From: Helicoverpa zea | Lineage: Eukaryota > Arthropoda > Insecta > Lepidoptera > Noctuidae | DNA: 64,000 nt | Reading direction: 5' to 3' | Assembly: GCF_022581195.2 (NCBI RefSeq) | Contig: NC_061475.1 | Location: 6,882,001 to 6,946,000, forward strand | In this document: positions 34,301-45,100 of the stretch, piece by piece | Position numbering within the stretch: position 1 is the first letter of the stretch | Layout: each line of letters opens with the position of its first letter | Program-made: the position numbers and the translations under genes | Notes under the pieces: generated by a model | Seen by the model: only the letters and a program-made list of their open reading frames with translations | Told to the model about the DNA's origin: nothing | The model's database searches: none

Positions 34301-37300
34301 ATGTGAACAACTATTATTTTTATAGGCCAACATTAAAATGAAAACAAGACGATATAAATTTAAAATGTTTATCAATCATCATTAATGAAGTATTACATCA
34401 CGGAGTACTAGACTCCACTATCAGATGTGTTATTTTGTTTTTAGCTCACAAAAGATTTTAGTAAATCCTCTCCTTCGCGTTTGCACATTTTTTACTTGCT
34501 TTTTATCTCATAAAGGGATTTCTTGTAGCTTTTATTCAATACTTACAATAAATCAACTGACCTAGTTGGTCATAATTATATTCTCGACAAAATCAATTAC
34601 CTTTATAATTTTCAGCAACATTTCGTCTAATTCTTACAATCATGTATCAAAACAACGCCCCAAGCGTTAAATTTAATTTTAAAAGAAGCTAGCTGTGGCA
34701 CTTTAGTTTCTCTTTCCTAAGAATATTCTAGAAACTCATAGCCTTTCGTACGATTGCCTATATGAATAGTGAACTATGTAAATAAATTCATTTGTCCAAT
34801 TGAAAACTAAATAAATAAAGTGTCGGCTACAGTGAATATGCGAGGCGAAGCGATATGATGCGACTTTTTATAGCAATATTGCACGAGTGTAAATAATTTT
34901 TATCATTGCACAAACGAAAATCAACCACCCAGTTTATATTTTCAACTGAGATTTAAAGTTCATTTAATTTCCTAAAATATAATCAACATAAATATTTCAT
35001 TTCTTTTTATAAATAATTTATTAAATAGCAAAGTTCATTTCATAAAATTTTTAGTAAAAATTTCATAGCGACGCATATTATAGCATCGCATTTCAGTGTA
35101 GCCAAGACCTAAATAAAGAATTCATTTAACAAATAATAAACTTTTTAAACAGCAATGACACTTAGTACCTTCAGTTTGCGCACGAAATAAGAAAATAAAA
35201 TATAGAAAATTGTCTACATTGCAAGACAGTGATTTGAGGTAAATAGTTACTATATGGCAACATCGGAAAACAGTGAAGTAAAAAATCCTTTTTCTAAGTC
35301 ATAAATATAGTTAGCTTTTTTTCGATAGGACGTGAAATAATTATTCTATCTACTAACTCGCTAAAAAACTAAACATTTTTTTTTTATAATATTGTGCTAA
35401 ATATTTTTCTTTAAGAACAAGAATATCTTTGACTACATGCTATAAACGCTAAGTGCGAATCGATTGTACTAATATCCGTTAAATATATCAATTTATTGGA
35501 AGCATTTACGATAGGGGTCGGTTGGGTTCTCTAAAAATAGTCACTTGGGTCAAAGTATTTACGAGAGCAATTTTAGGCGTTCAACTCACAAATTTTCAAA
35601 CAAGAAATGAAATCTGAATATTGTCTTGACTTTACGTCTCATAAATTCACTGAGTATTTTGTCCTTAATTATTTTATCGATATTCTTTCTTCAAACCAAC
35701 CCCACTTGACGACCAGCACTACGAGTGCGTTAAAAAATAAATAAAGCTTATTGCACACGGAAATGCATCACGAGTAAGGTATGACTAAAAAAAAACTATG
35801 AAAAAATCAACGGTTTTTCAAACAACTTATCGAATGCTTGTACAACACTGCATAGGACTTAAAATGCATGCACATTTATATAGAAAGGCACTACAATCAA
35901 CGAATACTAATAAAAAATCTATAGCCATTTCGTAATTGATTAAATAAATCTTTAAACGTAACACCCGGTTTCTGTAAGCGAAGATATATTTTACTGGACA
36001 ACAAACCTTATTTGATTTCATCATCTCATTTCATTAAGAGTATACAAAGCGATTCAGAAACCGGCATTACTTATATTTAAACAAATAATATTAAATAACT
36101 AATATTTGTTCTTACATACTAAAAAACTAAAGATGGAAGATTTCATGTTACCCTATCATTTTGGTTAATATCTGCCTGAGCAGTTTGTGCACTGTACGAA
36201 ATATTATTGTAACTATATATTCCGCGAGGGAATCCGGATTTACATAAAGCTTTTAATCCTTTAGTGATTCTGAGCGTCCACGCAAAATATGACTAATGAA
36301 AAATATATAAAACTAATATTATATCTGAACTGACTATTTCAGCAAGTCAATTCATTTTGGCCGTACATTTACTATAAGAACACAGGTGCATATATTTTAC
36401 TAATAATAACGTTTCCTTGCACCGTAGCAGTGAGTTAAGGGTTAAAATGCTACAGTACAAATTAAAATTTATAAAGAATTGACGAAAACTAGCCGACCCG
36501 TCTTATGAAGCTTTTCAACCTCATTCAAGTAAAGTGAAAACATCGATATATCGACAATGCCAAAAATAAATGTACACCCCTTACGTTGTTAAGCAATTAT
36601 TTAAATACCAAGCTGTAATGGGCGCAAATTGTATTTCAACATTTATCGATATCGATGTACCACCCTAAAAATCGATTCAGTACGTCCCAACATCCGAATA
36701 AGCACTAACTATTAACTATACAAATTCATTCGAATTTAAATTCATTGTTTTTTATATATTTTTTCTCAATTAAATAAATAAAAAGTGGTACACTTATACG
36801 CTAATAGTTCATAACTTCATTTCATATACTTCTTGTTTTCGCACGAAAGTGATATATTAAAATAGTGTCAACTAGTAATAACGTAGAACATCACATTTTC
36901 AAAGGGCTCTTGAGGTCGGTGTGAGCGAACAACTAACGAAAATTCAATCAATTTTATATTCATTAAATACTTTGTTTTTTATGTGTGACTAGAAACTGCT
37001 TTAAGTGTGTCAAGATTGGAAATAACAAAACCTCGGGTTCGATATTGAAAAATCCTTGAATATTTTTTGTATTGAATAGACTTCCAATCAAAATTTGAAT
37101 TATTATTATTCGATTCGACGACTTTGCTTGCACGCGTACTACACCTATACTAACGCATCTAGAACATTTAATTTAAAAAGCGATCTACCGTTCCTAATGC
37201 AAAATCGACAACCTCACTTTTCAAATCAAAGTTTCAAGGCCTTCGCTCACACCGTATATTTTGGCAAGTGTCCGCAACGGCCAAATTAACACCCCTTTTT

Positions 37301-38973
37301 ATAATACTTTAAACATTATTCCGGCTAAGCACGATGAATAAATAACGCAATTCTGATACTGGCAATATTTAACCTACACACAGAGTAATAATTTATGTAG
37401 TTATTATTTATTTAACTCGTAGAATAACCGTGGTCTCTATATACCTGTTTTAGTCTTTGTCCGAGTACACTTTTTAGAATTGTGTTGGCTTTGCGATACA
37501 TTTTAAGGTATATCTTTGGAGATTTTGCACAGTTAAAACAGTATTTTTTGAAATCTATGAAAGTACAAAAAGATTGTGCAAACAGACATTTTGTCATGTC
37601 GAAAATAAGCTTAGGGAGTTACAAATGTCCATGTTTGGGCAATATTTATGTTTATAAGAATTGAAATATACCTCAAAAGTACCAGGAGCCCATAAATGCA
37701 TAGTAAGTACAATAATAAAAAGTGTAACTCTGTAATCCCTACAATATTTGTATGCTGATATGATATCATTATGATAGCAACATTCTTTGCATAACCAGTG
37801 TTGCCAACTAAAGTATGAAATATAGATAATTAAAACTTTGTAAATGGCATATGAGAAAATTGGTCTAAAGATCAGTAGGGTACATTTATAAGCTCATAAT
37901 TCGATAACTGCTTTTAGGAAAACTACAGGGTACCAAGCACACAGATTTAAAATCTAGACACCGATATATTTTAAAAACTTCACCTATTATAATATAATCA
38001 ACATTTAATATGATTATAGCATTATTTCTCGAACTATATTCCATACTTTAGCTGTTTAATATCATACATGATAAAAATGCTTTTGCTAAATTGGCTATAG
38101 AGCGTTTTAAAATGGTGATTTTAACCTTATTACAATGGGTACAGAATACATTCTTGTTTGACTCTGTTTAAAAGTCGAGAAAAACATGTTTAATTGAACT
38201 TAAAAAAAAAAAAACAAAACTGAGCATAGTATTGTGACGATATTTGAGCGTAAGGTATAAAATAGGTTTTTAGTCCAACTGTTAATTTCAGAATATTGAG
38301 CGAAGCATGAAATTTGAAAATGCTCAAATTATACATGTTTTGGTCAACTTTTGATTGCACCATAAAATGCAAATTGAAAACTTTAAATATATTATATATC
38401 TATTTCTTTCTTTGAACATTTTAAGCGTAATTCTAAACATGGCAGTTTTGAGTTGAGGTCATAGAGAATATATTTCTAATTAAAACTCTTTTTGATAATT
38501 TCATGCGCAATTTTCAGTCTGTCTAGACATATTTCAGATATATTAATACATTTGCAGTTTTTAATGCATTTTAAGGTGTAAACAGACTCGTTACATATCG
38601 TATTGTGTAAGGTTTTTATCACATCATTGACGTAAATTCTGTAAGTTATATTGAACCTTATTTGAGTGTGAAGAAAGTCTGGTTTTAATTGAAGACATAA
38701 TATATTATTTTTACATGCTAAAATCACGATATGAGCTTTTAGTCCCAGTTGCAACTTAATGTAACATTTTAAGTACAAATTATAGAAATTGAAAGTCCGT
38801 GTGGATTTGATTGAATCAAGTAATTTTCAAATTTATACCTTTAACATAGTCAACTTTTTGTGCTAAGCCCATTAAAATCAACATTCTCATAAGAAAATCA
38901 GGATATTTCTTCATTTCGCAAATTAATCAATTTTCAACCCATTTCCCACTCAAATAAGGTCCAAAAAACCACC
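28395..38973. other. 10.5 kb AT-rich, transposon-poor, non-coding stretch downstream of MEIOC
   Basis: No coding exon, LINE, SINE, MITE or tandem array was recognised here, in sharp contrast to the rest of the window, where a repeat occurs every 1-2 kb. The frames present (60-103 codons) lack domains. The region begins directly after the MEIOC stop on the minus strand, and many TTTATT (AATAAA on minus) signals are scattered through it. A very long minus-strand 3' UTR or a constrained regulatory domain would both explain the lack of insertions; neither is shown. Confidence 0.4.
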
Positions 38974-39195
38974 TTAATTAATAGGTCCAGTAGCCAAATA
39001 ATGGTAGGGGTGTCGGTTATGCATGAATCTAGTGTCATACCTCTGGTTTTTCTGATAGAAGTCGCTTCGTACTTTCCTATAGTTCTGAGTACGGCGTTGT
39101 TGAGATTTGTCGGGTTTTTCAGTCTGTTTTGAGGCGGTTTTAGCCGCTTCGTTTTTGGTTTCAGGCTTTGTTTGTGCTTCGGCGGGAGGTTTATC
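38974..39195 (-). CDS. MEIOC: MEIOC coding exon 9, terminal
   Basis: Acceptor TTTCAG|GATAAACC and TAA at 38974-38976. Encodes 73 residues: a Lys/Thr/Glu-rich start (AEAQTKPETKNEAAKTASKQ), then a basic, tyrosine-rich tail (NYRKVRSDFYQKNQRYD). Not in vertebrate MEIOC. A possible donor (AGAG|GTATGA) inside the exon means an alternative 3' end is possible. Confidence 0.7.
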   Translation of the reverse strand, partial: DKPPAEAQTKPETKNEAAKTASKQTEKPDKSQQRRTQNYRKVRSDFYQKNQRYDTRFMHNRHPYHYLATGPIN

Positions 39196-42100
39196 CTGAA
39201 AGTTGAAAGTTTTGTTGTTACTGTTTTTATTCGAGGGGTCTAAGAGTACAGTTTATGGTATGAAGTACTAGAAGAATATCCTTAAACAAGGCAGAACGCT
39301 ATACATATTTACCGGTTTGATGTGTTTTTAAAACTAGAGTATGGAGGACATACGCATATACGCTGGAAATAGTGCGATTGACTTGTTAGTTTCAAATGCG
39401 AATGTGCCTCTCACAATCGCAACTATTACACTCCCACGAGATAAGAGACAAGATTGCAAGATAATAATGTCATACCTCAGTATGTCGAACGTCAATCTAA
39501 CCAAGGGATATTGAGTTTTTTTATTTTTTTTATTCGGAAAACAAACAGTTTTACAAAAAAACACTTAAACTACAATTTATGATAACTTGAAACCAATTAC
39601 ATGTTTTCGCATATCAATACCTAGCTTGTCTGCTTAATCCAAACAATAAAAACGTAACACGACATCAATACAAAATACAAACAAAAACATACAATTATCG
39701 AACCACATCAAACCAGCTCTTAGCAAGTGTTCCTGCGAATACCCGTGGCTTAGCGGTAAATAGGTCAAGTTCCGAAAAGTCTGCGAGTGTATTAAAGGTC
39801 TTTGCTGCTCTGACAAAGTATGAACTTTGTCGGTAATTAGTACTACAATGTGGGACATTAAGGTAGAGAGCTGGTATTCTAGGCAACCTTTTAGGAACGC
39901 GTAATCCAATTTTCGAGTGAAGGGTAGGAGAGTCAATATGTGATTGAGCCAATTTAACAAGAAATGTAACATCTGCTATCATCCTCCTCTCTTTAAGGCG
40001 TAAAAGGTGATATCTTTTGCATCTGTATATGTAATTGCAATCATATGTGCCACATTTATATTGGAGATATCTGGTAAAATTTTTCAAATTGATTCAATTC
40101 TTGAGTTATAAATATCGTACCGAGGATTCCAAACCTGCGAACAGTATTCGAGTGAGCTACGGACAAACAAACAGTATAAAATTTTAATAATTTTGACACT
40201 AGAGAACTGAGAACAGGTTCTTTTTAAAAAGCCCATGGCTTTATAGGCCTTATTGGCTATGTAATCGATATGCTTCTCATACGTAAGTTTTGAGTCATGT
40301 ATTACACCCAAGTCTCGTATGTAGTTTACACGTTTTAAGTTATGACTGTTTAAGGTGTAGTTTTGGACTATGATGTTGGTTTTACGTGTGAATGTAATTA
40401 GGAAACATTTTGATACGTTGAGGTCTAGATTATTTGATGTACAGTAGCTCTCAAGTCTTGCCAGGTCTTGTTGCAAAAGATAACAATCATCAATATTGCG
40501 TATTTGTTTAAAAATCTTCATGTCATCTGCGTAAAGTAAAAATGACGAGTTATGAAAGCACATGTTAATATCATTTATAAAAATGTTAAAAAACAAAGGA
40601 CCAAGCAAAGATCCCTGGGGAACTCCAGAAGGAACTACGTGCCATGAAGATACAATGCCATTGATTGCGACAGCTTGCGAACGATTTCGTATATATGAGG
40701 TAACCCACCGATACAAGTTACCATGGATACCTACCTGCCTGCAAGATCTTTTGTAAGAGTATAGAGTGATCTATGCGGTCAAAACATTTACTGTAATCAG
40801 TAAAGATACAGTCTACCTGACCGCCATTTATTTATTTATTGTTGTCTGGGTAACTGGGTTGAGGAGGTCAGATAGGCAGTCGCTCCTTGTAAAGCACTGG
40901 TACTCAACTGCATCCGGTTGGACTAGAAGCCGACTCCAACATAGTTGGGAAAAGGCTCAGGAGATGATGATGGGTAATTACATCCAAGGGGGATTTGCTC
41001 TTTTCTGAGATAGTTATCGGACTCGAGTAAAATCCCAAAAAACACCTTCAGTAATATTTTTCTTTGTACATACCTCAGTAGATTCAGCAGTGGGAGCGGG
41101 CTGGGGTTTGGCGTTGGCATTGTCCTGTGTGCTGGGAGACTTGGCCGCCGGCGTCTGCGGCGATACCGGGGATGCTGCTTCTGTCTGCTGATGAAAAAAG
41201 TTATTATTTTAAGAGATAAAGTTTGAAAAAATATTTTCTTTCAAATTCGTCTTGATATGCCCAGAGAGGTTTAATTATATACGAAAACATTATATTTATT
41301 GGTTTCAAAAAATCCTTTCAGGTACCCCTGTAAAACTCGTAAAATTTTCACAAAAAAAAGTAACAACAAAAGATAGTAATTAATTTGTGAAAGTAGTAAT
41401 ATTTAATTGTTACTTAGTACTTAGTTTTAAAGTTTTATGTTGTGTTCTGCTTTGTTTATTTTTTTTTCATTTTCAAGTTTCTTACGCAAGATACAAGATT
41501 TTTTTATTTGTATAAATATGAGTGTACATAGAATTCTATATAACATAGAATATTACGCAGGGTGATATAAAAATAATATAAAGTGAGTTCAACATATTTT
41601 TAGGAAGGAATGTACCTATTTTGATTTATGTAATTGACTCTTGAAGTAAAAAAAAGTAAATCAAATAAACATGTTACCGCAACAGTATCATTATGGCTAT
41701 CTCTCTCAGTGTCGGGATGCGGCGCCAGCGCCACCGTCAGCGTGAGGTCGCACCACATCGCGCAGCGAGCACGCCGGGCACAGATGCTCAGCTGCTTCAC
41801 TGCTTCCGCTAGCTGCAGGATCGCTGGGGGAGAAGATAGTAACACATTACACCTCGACCTTTGAAGACCTCGTTGACGCAATGGTCCATGCCTATCTGTC
41901 GAACTGATAGTCCATGGACTATCAGTTATATAAACTATAATATGTAAACTATCAGGTAACATATTATAGTTTATCAGTTGTCATAAAACACATAACACAA
42001 GCTAGTAAATAGCTTACCATCCATGGGGACCAATAGTGTGTGAAAGTACCGCGATTTTATTTACGTAATAAAAGTTTGAACTATTGTCAATGAGAGTGTC

Positions 42101-45100
42101 AAAGAATAATAATTCCATTATTCAAGTAAAAATACACCATAAAACTATTACGCCAACGTCATGATCTAGTACGCTACTTATACAGTAGTAAATAATGTGT
42201 AATGCTGTACTTGATTGCTAATTCGAAGCGCTACGCCTACCCAGCTTGAGCATAGCACTACAGCGTAGCACAACGCCGCGTAGTACTACGTTTAGGGATG
42301 ATTTATATTAGGCCGGGCCATGTCCGGGGCGTGCCGTGTACGTGGATGTGAAACCATGTTCATACGTCGTTCATACATTTTGTATGAAGCAGTTTATATT
42401 ACACAGTGCATGATCCGTGGTTCGTCCGGGACACAAACGACGCTCGTCTTTAGAATTTCGTAAAAGCCCGGACACGGCCCGGCCTAATATAAATCATGCC
42501 TTACCTAACTTCCGCGTAGCGTTACTCTTACCTAGCTTTAGCGTAGCACTACGCTTACCTAACTTCAGCGTAGCACTACACTTACCTAGCTTCAGCGTAA
42601 CACTACACTTGATTATCTTTAGCGTAGCGCTACACTTACCTAACTACGGCGTAACGCTATGCATACCTATCTTAAGCGTAGCACTACCGACGCTCAGCGT
42701 AGCACTACGATTACCTAGCTTGAGCGTAGGGCTACTACGGCGTCAGGGCTACGCTCGGTACTGATACATACGGTCAGGGCGGGGCTGCGGGCGGTGCGCG
42801 TGGTGCGGCGCGAGCTCGCGGCGACGCGCGGCCTGCACGCCGCCCACGGCGCTGCGCCACGCCAGCATACCTAGCTACGGCGTAGCGGCACGCTCGGTAC
42901 TGATACATACGGTCAGGGCGGGGCTGCGGGCGGTGCGCGTGGTGCGGCGCGAGCTCGCGGCGACGCGCGGCCTGCACGCCGCCCACGGCGCTGCGCCACG
43001 CCAGCATACCTAGCTACGGCGTAGCGGCACGCTCGGTACTGATACATACGGTCAGGGCGGGGCTGCGGGCGGTGCGCGTGGTGCGGCGCGAGCTCGCGGC
43101 GACGCGCGGCCTGCACGCCGCCCACGGCGCTGCGCCACGCCAGCATACCTAGCTACGGCGTAGCGGCACGCTCGGTACTGATACATACGGTCAGGGCGGG
43201 GCTGCGGGCGGTGCGCGTGGTGCGGCGCGAGCTCGCGGCGACGCGCGGCCTGCACGCCGCCCACGGCGCTGCGCCACGCCAGCATACCTAGCTACGGCGT
43301 AGCGGCACGCTCGGTACTGATACATACGGTCAGGGCGGGGCTGCGGGCGGTGCGCGTGGTGCGGCGCGAGCTCGCGGCGACGCGCGGCCTGCACGCCGCC
43401 CACGGCGCTGCGCCACGCCAGCATACCTAGCTACGGCGTAGCGGCACGCTCGGTACTGATACATACGGTCAGGGCGGGGCTGCGGGCGGTGCGCGTGGTG
43501 CGGCGCGAGCTCGCGGCGACGCGCGGCCTGCACGCCGCCCACGGCGCTGCGCCACGCCAGCATACCTAGCTACGGCGTAGCGGCACGCTCGGTACTGATA
43601 CATACGGTCAGGGCGGGGCTGCGGGCGGTGCGCGTGGTGCGGCGCGAGCTCGCGGCGACGCGCGGCCTGCACGCCGCCCACGGCGCTGCGCCACGCCAGC
43701 ATACCTAGCTACGGCGTAGCGGCACGCTCGGTACTGATACATACGGTCAGGGCGGGGCTGCGGGCGGTGCGCGTGGTGCGGCGCGAGCTCGCGGCGACGC
43801 GCGGCCTGCACGCCGCCCACGGCGCTGCGCCACGCCAGCATACCTAGCTACGGCGTAGCGGCACGCTCGGTACTGATACATACGGTCAGGGCGGGGCTGC
43901 GGGCGGTGCGCGTGGTGCGGCGCGAGCTCGCGGCGACGCGCGGCCTGCACGCCGCCCACGGCGCTGCGCCACGCCAGCATACCTAGCTACGGCGTAGCGG
44001 CACGCTCGGTACTGATACATACGGTCAGGGCGGGGCTGCGGGCGGTGCGCGTGGTGCGGCGCGAGCTCGCGGCGACGCGCGGCCTGCACGCCGCCCACGG
44101 CGCTGCGCCACGCCAGCATACCTAGCTACGGCGTAGCGGCACGCTCGGTACTGATACATACGGTCAGGGCGGGGCTGCGGGCGGTGCGCGTGGTGCGGCG
44201 CGAGCTCGCGGCGACGCGCGGCCTGCACGCCGCCCACGGCGCTGCGCCACGCCAGCATACCTAGCTACGGCGTAGCGGCACGCTCGGTACTGATACATAC
44301 GGTCAGGGCGGGGCTGCGGGCGGTGCGCGTGGTGCGGCGCGAGCTCGCGGCGACGCGCGGCCTGCACGCCGCCCACGGCGCTGCGCCACGCCAGCATACC
44401 TAGCTACGGCGTAGCGGCACGCTCGGTACTGATACATACGGTCAGGGCGGGGCTGCGGGCGGTGCGCGTGGTGCGGCGCGAGCTCGCGGCGACGCGCGGC
44501 CTGCACGCCGCCCACGGCGCTGCGCCACGCCAGCATACCTAGCTACGGCGTAGCGGCACGCTCGGTACTGATACATACGGTCAGGGCGGGGCTGCGGGCG
44601 GTGCGCGTGGTGCGGCGCGAGCTCGCGGCGACGCGCGGCCTGCACGCCGCCCACGGCGCTGCGCCACGCCAGCATACCTAGCTACGGCGTAGCGGCACGC
44701 TCGGTACTGATACATACGGTCAGGGCGGGGCTGCGGGCGGTGCGCGTGGTGCGGCGCGAGCTCGCGGCGACGCGCGGCCTGCACGCCGCCCACGGCGCTG
44801 CGCCACGCCAGCATACCTAGCTACGGCGTAGCGGCACGCTCGGTACTGATACATACGGTCAGGGCGGGGCTGCGGGCGGTGCGCGTGGTGCGGCGCGAGC
44901 TCGCGGCGACGCGCGGCCTGCACGCCGCCCACGGCGCTGCGCCACGCCAGCATACCTAGCTACGGCGTAGCGGCACGCTCGGTACTGATACATACGGTCA
45001 GGGCGGGGCTGCGGGCGGTGCGCGTGGTGCGGCGCGAGCTCGCGGCGACGCGCGGCCTGCACGCCGCCCACGGCGCTGCGCCACGCCAGCATCGCGCTCT

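Noticed and set aside
42772..45092. CRISPR-like array
   Set aside because: Units are identical throughout with no variable spacers, and the unit is a eukaryotic exon-intron fragment. It is a minisatellite.
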